From assembly GCF_003600625.1 (NCBI RefSeq), contig NZ_CP032489.1, positions 2,480,001 to 2,544,000 on the forward strand: a stretch of 64,000 nt of DNA. Reading direction: 5' to 3'. The notes under the pieces are model-generated. The model was not told where the DNA came from. It worked only from the letters and a program-made list of their open reading frames with translations, and made no database searches. The first letter of the stretch is position 1, and every line of letters starts with the position of its first letter. Made by a program: the position numbers and the translations under genes. This document shows positions 17,661-25,764 of this stretch, piece after piece. The DNA comes from Arachidicoccus soli. GTDB taxonomy: Bacteria > Bacteroidota > Bacteroidia > Chitinophagales > Chitinophagaceae.

Positions 17661-20048
17661 TTATCGACCGAATAAACCCTTCAAACGCTTCCAAAGGTTT
17701 TTCTTCGTTACTTCTCCGTAACCATAACCGTAGCCGTAACCATATCCATATCCATAACTATTTTGCTTTTTAGAATCGTTGAGTACCACCATCAAATTAC
17801 TTAATTTTTTATTGAGGTAAATATCATTGACGATATTCAATTGTTCTTTAAAGGTATAATTGTAGCGTACTACATAGAGGCAGGCATCAGCCAATTGGTT
17901 AAGCGTAAATACGTCTGCTACCTGACCTACCGGTGAAGTATCTACAATGATATAATCAAATTGTTGTTTCAATTCGGTAAATAGCTGGGTAATACGTGGA
18001 CTTAAAATCAGCTCCGCCGGATTGGGCGGAATAGGGCCTGCACCAATAACAGATAGATTCTCTACTTCAGAAACCTGCATTAAGAGGTCAGTAACCGTCA
18101 ATTTATGGTTAATAACATAATTAGTGATACCATTTTCAGTAGTCATGCCTAGGCCCTTGACTAATTTGGGTTTGCGGATATCGAATTCCAAAATCGCCAC
18201 TTTCTTGCCTGTGAGTGCTATACTAGCACCTAGGTTCGTACAAAAGAAAGTCTTTCCTTCGCCTGACATGCTGGAGGTAGAGAGAATCACCTGGATATCT
18301 TTGTCGATAGCCGCAAATTGCAGGTTGCTGCGCATCAGACGGAACATTTCCGCAACAGGTGTCCGAGCTTTGTCTTTGACTACTAAATTGTGCTCTGTTT
18401 CCGCATGGGCAATTTCCCCCAAAATAGGCACATTGGTTTTCTCCGTGATATCTTTTTGCAAACGCACTTTATCATCTAATAAGCCAGCACCATAGATCGC
18501 AGCAAAAGGTAGGATCAATCCCAATAAGAAGGCGGCCAAAAAAACAAGTCCATGTTTAGGGCTAACAGGACCATCGCTAGCAGCGGTATCTACGATGGTA
18601 CGGGAATTGGCCACCGTAGCCGCTAAAGAAAGTTGTGAAGCTTCTTTTTGTTGTAACAGGAAAGAATAGAGCCCTTCCTTAATCGCTTGTTGCCTTTGAA
18701 TCTCCAGTAATTGCCTTTGCACTTGTGGAGCGCCCTGTAAACGGGTTTGAAATTGTTGGTAATTGCCGTTTAAGTCTTTTTGAGTAACAGCAATACCTTG
18801 TTCAATATTACTTAAGTTTTCTGTAATGCTTCTTCGTACATCTGCAATGGAGGCATCTAAATTTTTAATAAGTATATTGGAAGGCTGCACAGTTGTCAAT
18901 TGTTCTTTTCTCCTTAATTGCAATTCGTTGAATTTATCCACCAAGGCATTTAAGGTAGGGTCTTGAATACCCAGAGAACTTGGAACCAAGCTATATTTGT
19001 TTCCCGGAGTATTGACATAGTCCTGTATAGATTTTAATACATTAGCTTGTACGCTCGCCTGTTCTTTTTGTTTATAAAGATCAGTAGCCTGTGAATAAAA
19101 AGCCTGCACATCGCTTGATACATCTGTGATTTGGTTTTGTTGCTTGAAGTCCGCCACTTTTTTCTCTACACCACTCAATTCCTGCACCAATTGTACCAAG
19201 CGGGCATTGATAAAGTTGATGGTATTGGTAGAAATCTGGTTTTTGTCCTCGATACCCTCCTGATTATACACAGCTACCAGTTCGTTGATGATATCGATAC
19301 CCTTTTGCGGCACAGCATCATTCATAGTGATAGTCAATGCAGAGGCATCCTGATTGACTGCGGCGATGGTCATTTTTTTATTATATGCATCCGCGTAGAT
19401 GCGCAGGTCATGGAACAGAAGTTCAATTGTTTCCCCTGTTTCCAAAGCCGGTAATGCATTGACCATAAAACTGCCATAAGATCGATTGATAGGTTGACCA
19501 AAATTGTATACAGTAGAACCGCCATTATCTGTGAGTTCAAAGCTTTGACCGTTCTTTATTTTTATGGTTACTAAATCTTTGAGTTTGTAAGCAGCTGAGT
19601 CCAGGTGGAGTATATGCACGGCAATCGGTGCTTTATCGCCATAGGTTTCAGAAGATTTGAAAGTGCCTTTTACAAAGATAGAAGTCTGTAATTGAGGCAT
19701 TTTGGCGAAGACACGCTGTAGAAGGCTCTGGCTCTTTAACACCTCAATTTCATTATCGATATTTTGCTGAGATTTAAATAAGCCCAGGTCAGCAAAAGAA
19801 TTACTTCCTGATCCGCTACCTCCTCCCATCATGCCACCGATATCCGGGCCTTTTTTGTCGTCGCGGATTAAAAGTTCAGTACTGATACTATATTCTGGTG
19901 TGGCATAGCGTAAATAGAGAAATGCAGCGATCATGCATAACAGAACTCCCAACACAAACCAATACCATTTATGGGTGTATTTAGCTAATTCTGCTTTTAA
20001 ATTGATGCTTTCACCTGCTGACTCCTGATCCTGTATATTTTTACTCAT
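17661..20048 (-). CDS. wzc: Polysaccharide co-polymerase/tyrosine autokinase (Wzc-like)
   Basis: A 795-residue inner-membrane BY-kinase that controls chain length and links polymerisation to export. Order: N-terminal membrane helix (about 31-51), Wzz-type periplasmic domain with long coiled-coil stretches (about 60-500), second helix (about 508-528), then the cytoplasmic kinase. The Walker A motif SSMSGEGKT is near residue 595, Walker A' (VAILEFDIRKP) about 30 residues later, and Walker B is YIIVDTSPVG. The C-terminus has an unbroken alternating Tyr-Gly run of at least seven Tyr before GEVTKK, the autophosphorylation cluster. Signal relay to Wza and Wzy is expected from the family. It lies 58 bp after wza. 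Confidence 0.95.
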   Translation of the reverse strand: MSKNIQDQESAGESINLKAELAKYTHKWYWFVLGVLLCMIAAFLYLRYATPEYSISTELLIRDDKKGPDIGGMMGGGSGSGSNSFADLGLFKSQQNIDNEIEVLKSQSLLQRVFAKMPQLQTSIFVKGTFKSSETYGDKAPIAVHILHLDSAAYKLKDLVTIKIKNGQSFELTDNGGSTVYNFGQPINRSYGSFMVNALPALETGETIELLFHDLRIYADAYNKKMTIAAVNQDASALTITMNDAVPQKGIDIINELVAVYNQEGIEDKNQISTNTINFINARLVQLVQELSGVEKKVADFKQQNQITDVSSDVQAFYSQATDLYKQKEQASVQANVLKSIQDYVNTPGNKYSLVPSSLGIQDPTLNALVDKFNELQLRRKEQLTTVQPSNILIKNLDASIADVRRSITENLSNIEQGIAVTQKDLNGNYQQFQTRLQGAPQVQRQLLEIQRQQAIKEGLYSFLLQQKEASQLSLAATVANSRTIVDTAASDGPVSPKHGLVFLAAFLLGLILPFAAIYGAGLLDDKVRLQKDITEKTNVPILGEIAHAETEHNLVVKDKARTPVAEMFRLMRSNLQFAAIDKDIQVILSTSSMSGEGKTFFCTNLGASIALTGKKVAILEFDIRKPKLVKGLGMTTENGITNYVINHKLTVTDLLMQVSEVENLSVIGAGPIPPNPAELILSPRITQLFTELKQQFDYIIVDTSPVGQVADVFTLNQLADACLYVVRYNYTFKEQLNIVNDIYLNKKLSNLMVVLNDSKKQNSYGYGYGYGYGYGYGEVTKKNLWKRLKGLFGR

Positions 20049-20106
20049 ACTTAATTAACTATTAACTTTGAACGATGAACCGTTTTCTGATTGTATGCTG
20101 ATCAAA

Positions 20107-20937
20107 TTATAGCACACGCGTTAAGACTATTGCCAATGCAGAAATTGCTGCGGTAATAATCGGTATTAAACGCACATAACGGGTATCTGCCTGTGCTGCT
20201 TTTAATTTATTTTCGGGTTGGACATAGACCACATCGTTTTGTTGTAAGTAAAAGAAGGGGGATTTGAAAACATTTTTATCTGTTAGATTCAACCGCTGCA
20301 TCGTACGTTGCCCATTTTTTTCGCGGATGACCAGTACATTTTCACGGACGGCATAGGGTGTCATATCTCCTGCCATACCCAAGGCTTCCAATACATTCAC
20401 TTTATCATTAGGAACTGTAAAGCTCCCTGGCCGGGTTACTTCTCCGATTACGGTCACTTTATAATTCTGGATACTAATATTGACAATCACGCCTTTATCT
20501 GTTTTAGAGATTAAGTCGGTCATTTTTTGTTGTGCTTCATCGATGGTCAATCCACTAAGGGCAATTTTTCCTAATAAGGGGAAATTGATATTGCCTTCAT
20601 TGTCTACCACATAACCTTCGGCTAAGGTGGCATTACCGGGGGCACCGCTTGTAGGCAGTGCAGCTGAAGCTGTATTATTCATTGACGAGCTAGTCAGGGG
20701 AACAGAGCCGCTATTGTATAAAATATTAGACTGTGGATTTAGTGTGGTTACTTTAATAGCCAGTGCATCACCTACTTCTATTTTGGGTTGTATTTGATTT
20801 TGGATAGCTTCCGTATAGGCTGTACTATCAGATAAATTGCTGAAATAGACCAAGTTGCGCTTGGTAGCGCAAGAAGAAAACATTAAGGTTACTGTTAGTA
20901 TTAATACTGTACTGCGCCATAAAGTCTTTTTATCCAT
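20107..20937 (-). CDS. wza: Outer-membrane polysaccharide export lipoprotein (Wza-like)
   Basis: A 276-residue lipoprotein with lipobox FSSC (Cys23). A poly_export domain (about residues 45-135, with YVVDNEGNINFPLLGKI) is followed by one SLBB domain (about 140-215, with YKVTVIGEVTRPGSF). A single hydrophobic C-terminal segment (RLIPIITAAISALAIVLT) takes the place of the amphipathic helix of E. coli Wza; this short one-SLBB form is usual in Bacteroidota. It forms the exit channel that works with Wzc. It is the first gene of the EPS operon, with a good promoter immediately upstream. Confidence 0.93.
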   Translation of the reverse strand: MDKKTLWRSTVLILTVTLMFSSCATKRNLVYFSNLSDSTAYTEAIQNQIQPKIEVGDALAIKVTTLNPQSNILYNSGSVPLTSSSMNNTASAALPTSGAPGNATLAEGYVVDNEGNINFPLLGKIALSGLTIDEAQQKMTDLISKTDKGVIVNISIQNYKVTVIGEVTRPGSFTVPNDKVNVLEALGMAGDMTPYAVRENVLVIREKNGQRTMQRLNLTDKNVFKSPFFYLQQNDVVYVQPENKLKAAQADTRYVRLIPIITAAISALAIVLTRVL

Positions 20938-20951
20938 CGGTTAGATTTGTG

Positions 20952-20982
20952 CAAAAGTAATTTGTTTTCGGTGAACGACAAA
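20952..20982 (-). promoter_or_regulatory. wza/EPS operon promoter (Bacteroidota sigma-ABfr type)
   Basis: On the minus strand TTTG (20982-20979) is followed by 19 bases and then TACTTTTG (20959-20952), an exact match to the TTTG-N19-TAnnTTTG consensus. The start point should fall near 20945, leaving a leader of only about 10 bases before the wza ATG at 20937. Confidence 0.75.
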
Positions 20983-21314
20983 CTCCTTTTTAGTATTGTT
21001 ATAATAAATAATAATTAAGCAATATTGTAAAGCCTATCTGTTGATTTTGGTCTTTAACAAATTTCGAAATTCTTTAATAGCTAAAAGTATGCCATTTTTG
21101 GGAATTAGTGCAAGCTAATAGGAAAAGCAAAATTCCCGAAATAAGAACCTATTATATCCATAATATACGTAGTATACTTAATCTACATTACATAATTTAC
21201 TATTTCGGCAGGTGGGTTGGACTAATACTTGAAAGTCCTGAAGTCGAACAGTAGAGAATTGGTCATTATTATTTAGGAAGGTCTAATCATTAAATACTTC
21301 TGGGTGCTTTTTGC

Positions 21315-21322
21315 TACTTTTG
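21315..21322 (+). promoter_or_regulatory. possible -7 box (TACTTTTG)
   Basis: It matches TAnnTTTG exactly, identical to the wza box on the other strand. No clear -33 TTTG is seen at the expected distance. It lies inside the GTG-initiated extension of the next gene (21304), which argues that translation starts at the ATG at 21334 instead. Confidence 0.45.
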
Positions 21323-21333
21323 CAAAAAAAATT

Positions 21334-22125
21334 ATGAAGAAGTTGCTATATTTTTCTCTTATGTCTTTGGGTTTTATGGCTTTGGGTAGCTGTTCTCTCA
21401 ATAATGTAAGTGTAGATAATCATTTGGAAAAATATTTTACGGCTAACCACCTGAAGGGTAGTTTTGCCCTTTTGGATAATGTCCACGAGACTTTTAAGGT
21501 CTATAACCTTGCCCAATATAAAGACTCTGCTTATAATCCGGGTAATAGTTTTGATATATTGACCTCATTGGTTGCACTGGAAACGGGGGCGGTGACTGAT
21601 GAAAATTCGCTTATTCAAAGGAAGAACGATTCTTCCTGGACCCTGAGCCGGGCCTTTAAGACTGATGATACTGCCAGCTTTATTTCTTTGACTGATAGTA
21701 TTGGGCAGAAGACGATGCAGTTTTGGATGGACTCTTTGCATTACGGTAATAAGAGAATCACTGCTAGCGAGGCTGCTTTCTGGCAAAATGATTCCTTGAG
21801 AATAACACCGGATGAACAACTGGGCTTTACGGAGAAAGTATATTTTGCACAGTTTCCTTTTCAGAAACGTGTGCAGCGCTTAGTAAAAGAACTGATGACC
21901 CAAGAAAGTAATACTTTATATAACCTTTCTTATAAAGCTACTTGGCAAACTGATAAGGATGGAAAAGGCTCCGGATGGGTATTGGGCTGGGAAGAGGAAA
22001 ATAAAAGGGTTTACTTCTTTACTTTACACGCAGAAGCATTGGATAGCCAGGCCGACAAAACAGCTTTAGTGCATACACTTAAGGCTATTTTAACGGATGA
22101 AGGTTTTTTCCAAGGGAAAAAATAA
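21334..22125 (+). CDS. Lipoprotein with class D beta-lactamase/penicillin-binding fold, catalytic residues lost
   Basis: A 263-residue lipoprotein (lipobox LGSC, Cys20) that aligns by eye along its length with OXA-type class D enzymes: GSFALLDN, then a PGNSFDILTSLVALETG segment (69-85), YGN (137-139), a FW...LRITPDEQLGF block (149-165), and GWVLGWEEENKRVYFF. The nucleophile motif STFK of active enzymes is here N71-S72-F73-D74, so both the acylated Ser and the carbamylated Lys are replaced, and KTG is KAT (201-203). It therefore cannot hydrolyse beta-lactams by the known mechanism. Inference: a ligand-binding or sensor protein, or a relic under relaxed selection; the frame is intact and YGN is kept. 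An upstream GTG (21304) is unlikely because a -7-like box lies within it. Confidence 0.75.
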   Translation: MKKLLYFSLMSLGFMALGSCSLNNVSVDNHLEKYFTANHLKGSFALLDNVHETFKVYNLAQYKDSAYNPGNSFDILTSLVALETGAVTDENSLIQRKNDSSWTLSRAFKTDDTASFISLTDSIGQKTMQFWMDSLHYGNKRITASEAAFWQNDSLRITPDEQLGFTEKVYFAQFPFQKRVQRLVKELMTQESNTLYNLSYKATWQTDKDGKGSGWVLGWEEENKRVYFFTLHAEALDSQADKTALVHTLKAILTDEGFFQGKK

Positions 22126-22222
22126 TTTTAGTCTGTAGAAAAGCAAACGTTAAAAAACAACTGTAAAAAACGGTTCTTTTAATTTTTTAGAATAGATTGC
22201 AACCTCGTTTTTATTGTCGACT

Positions 22223-23227
22223 ATGTTATCTTTCGAAAACTCAACATATTTGTGGTGGCTCCTAGCTTTGATACCTGTAATCATTTTATTTGCTTTAACC
22301 CTTAAATGGAAAGAACAAGTAAAAAAGGTTTTGGGCGATGCTGCCCTGATTAAGAAATTGACTGCTAAATATTCGCCTAAGCTTTTCCGGGTGAAATTTT
22401 ATCTCCTTGCGATAGCGCTTTTTATCGGCATTTTTGCAGCTGCTAATTTACGTAAATCTGCGAATCGGGGGACTGAGAAATCCAGCGGCATTGATATTAT
22501 CATCGCTTTAGATGTCAGCAAAAGTATGCTGAGCCAAGATATAAAACCAACCAGGCTGGATCGTGCTAAACAGCTGATCAATCAGTTAACGGATAATCTT
22601 TATAATAACCGTGTGGGATTGGAAGTATTTGCCGGTCAAGCCATTCTCCAGATGCCTCTTACGGATGATATTGGTGCTATTAAAATGTATTTATCTAATA
22701 TAAATACGGATATGGTGCCGATACCGGGTACGGCCATCGGAGATGCTTTAAATCTGGCTAATAACGTATTGGATAGTAACGACAGAAAACATAAAGCGGT
22801 TATTCTCCTTACAGATGGAGAAGACCATGATCCAAAGACTGAGGAAGCTGTGAAGAACTTATATAATCATGGCGTGACGGTATTTACAGTGGGCATCGGT
22901 ACAGCACAGGGCTCTCCTATTTTGGATCCGGTGACCAATGCCTATAAGAAAGATCAGGATGGGAATACCGTTATCTCTAAACTTAATGAAAAGGAATTGA
23001 AGGATATAGCCGCTGGTACCGGTGGTAGTTATTTATTACTGAATAATGATGCCTCGGCGATCAACAACATTACGGGTAAGATTAATAACATGGAAAAGAA
23101 ATTAATCGTCTCGGGTAAAGTGGGTAACCGGCAGTATTTTTACTATTTTCCTTTCCTGATCGCTTTCGTACTCTTGCTGTTGGTGATAGAGCTATTTATT
23201 CCTGAAAGAAAAAAAGAATTGGTTTGA
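22223..23227 (+). CDS. VWA-domain membrane protein (BatB/BatA-like)
   Basis: A 334-residue inner-membrane protein. Two N-terminal helices (about 9-28 and 57-75) are followed by a von Willebrand factor A domain with an intact MIDAS: D97-x-S99-x-S101 (ALDVSKSM), a GTAIGDAL threonine loop, and TDGEDHDP. A C-terminal membrane helix (FLIAFVLLLLVIELF) closes it. This is the layout of BatA/BatB of the Bacteroides aerotolerance operon, linked to stress tolerance and perhaps envelope assembly. A TTG nine bases upstream (22214) could also serve as start; I prefer the ATG. It overlaps the next gene by 4 bp (TTGA). No MoxR ATPase or DUF58 gene, normally part of the operon, is in the window. Confidence 0.88.
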   Translation: MLSFENSTYLWWLLALIPVIILFALTLKWKEQVKKVLGDAALIKKLTAKYSPKLFRVKFYLLAIALFIGIFAAANLRKSANRGTEKSSGIDIIIALDVSKSMLSQDIKPTRLDRAKQLINQLTDNLYNNRVGLEVFAGQAILQMPLTDDIGAIKMYLSNINTDMVPIPGTAIGDALNLANNVLDSNDRKHKAVILLTDGEDHDPKTEEAVKNLYNHGVTVFTVGIGTAQGSPILDPVTNAYKKDQDGNTVISKLNEKELKDIAAGTGGSYLLLNNDASAINNITGKINNMEKKLIVSGKVGNRQYFYYFPFLIAFVLLLLVIELFIPERKKELV

Positions 23228-23892
23228 AAACATTTTTAGTATTTATTATCGGTCTATTTTCCGGGCTTACTGTATTTGCGCAGAAGGGTAATAAGGAAGT
23301 GTACTTTGGTAATAAGGCATTTGAGAAGGGTGATTATAAAACTGCTGTAGCGGAATATCAAAAGGGATTAAAAATTGCACCGGGGAATACAACTGCACGT
23401 ATCAACCTGGCTATTGCTCAAAGCAAGTTGGCACAGACAGCTCAATCAGTTGCTAATTTTGATGAAGCGATTAAAGCTAATAAAAATGATCAGCTGAAAG
23501 CGGAATTAAATTATGATAAGGGCGTTGCGCTTGCTAAAGATAAAAAATATGAAGAAGCCGTAAAATCTTTTGAAAACACTTTACGTACAACCCCGGAAGA
23601 CAATGATGCGCGAGAGAACCTGCAAAAAGCGTTGAATGAATTGAAGAAGCAGCAACAAAAACAACAACCGAAGGATAATAAGGATAAAGACAAAAAGCAA
23701 CCTCCTCCCCCTCCAAAGAAAAAAGATCAGCAACAACAGCAGAAAGAAAAACAGCAGCAACAACAACAGCAGATGAACAAAGAACAGGCGGAGAAACTGC
23801 TGCAGGCGCTACGTAATCAGGAAAAAGAAACCCAACAGCGACTACAGCAAAAGGCAGGTGGACAGGTGCCGGTGAATGGGAAGGATTGGTAA
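23224..23892 (+). CDS. TPR protein of the Bat operon (BatC-like)
   Basis: A 222-residue periplasmic protein with a signal peptide ending in VFAQ and about three TPR repeats (residues 25-135, with NLAIAQSKL and LNYDKGVALAKDKKYEEAVKSFENTL). A low-complexity tail rich in Gln, Lys and Pro (about 140-205) follows, and it ends in VNGKDW, as many BatC proteins do. The start is TTG within the batB-like stop (TTGA), a translational-coupling arrangement. TPRs suggest protein-protein contact with the VWA partner. The Gln tract is coded by mixed CAA/CAG runs at about 23640-23790. Confidence 0.87.
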   Translation: MKTFLVFIIGLFSGLTVFAQKGNKEVYFGNKAFEKGDYKTAVAEYQKGLKIAPGNTTARINLAIAQSKLAQTAQSVANFDEAIKANKNDQLKAELNYDKGVALAKDKKYEEAVKSFENTLRTTPEDNDARENLQKALNELKKQQQKQQPKDNKDKDKKQPPPPPKKKDQQQQQKEKQQQQQQQMNKEQAEKLLQALRNQEKETQQRLQQKAGGQVPVNGKDW

Positions 23893-23961
23893 GTCAAAAG
23901 CGTTGATGACTATGGAGTCGATTTATCTATGTTTCTGTATGCAGATCAAAAAAATTAAAAG

Positions 23962-23969
23962 TATATTTG
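23962..23969 (+). promoter_or_regulatory. possible -7 box for the HipA-like gene (TATATTTG)
   Basis: TATATTTG matches TAnnTTTG about 36 bases before the ATG at 24005. A -33 element is not clear. Confidence 0.35.
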
Positions 23970-24004
23970 TATAATATATATAATAGTTCAATTTATAATG
24001 TTTA

Positions 24005-24826
24005 ATGTAGGTACTTCAAACGATTGAAGAAGTTCATAAAATATTTCCGACAAATGGAAGTAGTCCAATTTTAGTAACTTTTGATGACTTTCGCGATTGG
24101 GTTTGTAAGTACGATAGGACTTCCAAAAATTTGTTTAATGAACTAATTGCAGCAAAATTTGCAGAAATATGGGGTATTATGACTCCAGAAATTTCATTAA
24201 TCAAAGTAAAAAAGGAGCATGTTCCTTCGGATAAATATCCTACAATTCAGTCAAGTTTATTTAATAAAGAATGTTTTGGATCTCTATATTTGGAAGGTTC
24301 TAAGGAAATTGATTTGTCATTAATTTCATTATTTGAAGAATCTAGTTTTAGGGACAAACTATCCAATAGGGAAGATTATTTAAAAATAGCTCTTTTTGAT
24401 ATTTGGATTGCAAATGAAGATAGAAATCATAACAATTTCAACTTATTGCTTTTTGTCGCACCAAACAAAATGAATTTTTTCTACGCCATTGATCATGTAA
24501 ACATTTTTAATAGCAGTTATTTGAATTATGGGATTGCAGACCTAACGGAAGATGACTCATTAATAAAAACAGAATTGGCTAAAATTTTGTTTAAGAATTC
24601 TAAGAAGTTAACACAAATTGTGGATAGCTTAGTTGAAAATTTCTCTCTTCGCATACAAGAATGCTATAATAATCTTGATAAAATAATTGCGCTAACTCCT
24701 AATTCTTGGGGAATTGAGAAGGAAGAAGTTAAAGGGAAAATTGTTCAAAATTTGTTCACGGAAGAATGGGCGAAAAGATGCGAACGTAATTTTAGAGAGT
24801 TTATTCAGTCATTCATAATTAATTAA
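24005..24826 (+). pseudogene. HipA-like kinase gene with a stop at codon 2
   Basis: The reading frame of a HipA_2-type kinase runs from 24011, with VLQTIEEVHKIFPTNGSSP then FRDWVCKY and NLFNELIAAKFAEIWGI, to the stop at 24826. An ATG at 24005-24007 is in frame and in the right place, but the next codon is TAG (24008-24010). Kinase features, numbered from the TTG at 24131, are the catalytic-loop ANEDRNHNNFNLLL (94-107: D97, N102) and the metal-binding AIDHVNIF (D121). Possible rescue starts are TTG at 24131, which would lose the nucleotide-binding N-terminus, or a non-standard codon. It is followed after 1 bp by a DUF3037-like gene, its usual partner. Function in the family is not established. 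Confidence 0.7.
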
Positions 24827-24827
24827 T

Positions 24828-25667
24828 ATGAAACCTATTTATTCAATATTATATATAAATTTGAATACTACTTTAAATGAAAGAGTTAGTATAGGGGTCT
24901 TCTTGTCCAATGGAGAAAATAATAAATTTAAGCATTCATCAGAAAAACTTTTAGCTGTTAAAGGGCTGATGGAGCCGGAAAGATATAATTTGATAAAAAG
25001 TTATTTAAAATCGTTAGAAAATACTATAAATGTTATAGAAGATGCCCCTATTGGGATTACGTCCTTAAAAAGGGAATGGGTAACAGAAAGTTATATTGGG
25101 TACTTGTCAAAATATTCCAATAATTTAATTCAATTTTCAGAGCCAAAATATATTGACATAGAATTCAGTTTTGAAAATTTTAAAAGAGTTTTTGAAAAGT
25201 ATGTTTATGCCTACGAAATAAACTTAGAGATTATTCAGCACGAAAGTATTTACACTAAAGTAAAGAATATACTTTACCCCAAAATTGATACTCATGTAAA
25301 TTTGGACATGACGCTTAATTCTTCTCATTTTGAAAATTTATTTGCCCCTATTGAAGTCAACTTCATAGGCGTAAATGGGATTCCGGTAGCAGGACAAACA
25401 ATTGATTTCACGAAGAAGCATTACTTTTTAGAAAATGATATTACTAGATTTGTTTCATTAACAAAAGCGATTGAAATAGAAGATAAAAAACACAAAGGTC
25501 AGTACTATGTTTTAGGATGTGAACCCGAAACCAAAAATATGAAAAACCATTTACTATGGGAGCAAATTCGGGACTCAGAGTTTTTAGAATTTGTTGACAT
25601 TAATGAAGTCGGGGTTGTTGAAGAGTATATAGAAAAAAATAATGTTCGACCTTATTTTAATCCCTAA
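24828..25667 (+). CDS. DUF3037-like protein paired with the HipA-like kinase
   Basis: A 279-residue protein whose start (YSILYINLNTTLNERVSIGVFLSN) matches the DUF3037 opening pattern. DUF3037 genes often sit directly after HipA_2-like kinase genes, and here the gap is 1 bp. It has no signal peptide or membrane segment. It is longer than minimal DUF3037 proteins; the second half (about 115-279) is not recognised. The stop codon TAA (25665-25667) lies within the left inverted repeat of the adjoining insertion sequence, so the original last residues were replaced. Reading the flank beyond the IS suggests that the native protein ended only a few residues later. Confidence 0.65.
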   Translation: MKPIYSILYINLNTTLNERVSIGVFLSNGENNKFKHSSEKLLAVKGLMEPERYNLIKSYLKSLENTINVIEDAPIGITSLKREWVTESYIGYLSKYSNNLIQFSEPKYIDIEFSFENFKRVFEKYVYAYEINLEIIQHESIYTKVKNILYPKIDTHVNLDMTLNSSHFENLFAPIEVNFIGVNGIPVAGQTIDFTKKHYFLENDITRFVSLTKAIEIEDKKHKGQYYVLGCEPETKNMKNHLLWEQIRDSEFLEFVDINEVGVVEEYIEKNNVRPYFNP

Positions 25668-25703
25668 CTCCGCAATAAATTACCCCTTCTAATAAATATT
25701 TTT

Positions 25704-25740
25704 AAAAATCACAATAAACATTAGGCTATTGTGATTTTTT
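25704..25740. terminator. strong hairpin inside the IS left end, before the transposase
   Basis: AAAAATCACAATA (25704-25716) pairs perfectly with TATTGTGATTTTT (25727-25739) around a 10-base loop, followed by T. It has A and T tails on both sides, so it could stop transcription both ways. It would block read-in from the DUF3037-like gene, a known way for insertion sequences to avoid activation by outside promoters. Confidence 0.65.
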
Positions 25741-25764
25741 ATTATAATTTTAAACAACCTAATT

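Larger units (their letters stand above)
20938..21333. other. divergent intergenic region between wza and the class D-like lipoprotein
   Basis: No gene is seen. It holds the wza promoter at its left edge and a possible promoter -7 box for the rightward lipoprotein at its right edge. In the middle, GGGAATT (21100-21106) and AATTCCC (21131-21137) form an inverted repeat with a 24-base loop and T/A-rich flanks. It lies upstream of both transcription units and may be a terminator relic or a regulator site. Confidence 0.5.

Noticed and set aside
21304-21333. Upstream GTG start for the class D-like lipoprotein
   Set aside because: It would place a TACTTTTG promoter box inside the coding region and spoil the lipoprotein signal peptide, which begins cleanly at the ATG at 21334.
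23640-23790. CAA/CAG-rich tract as a microsatellite
   Set aside because: It encodes the Gln-rich tail typical of BatC proteins, with mixed codons and Lys/Pro interruptions; not a simple repeat.
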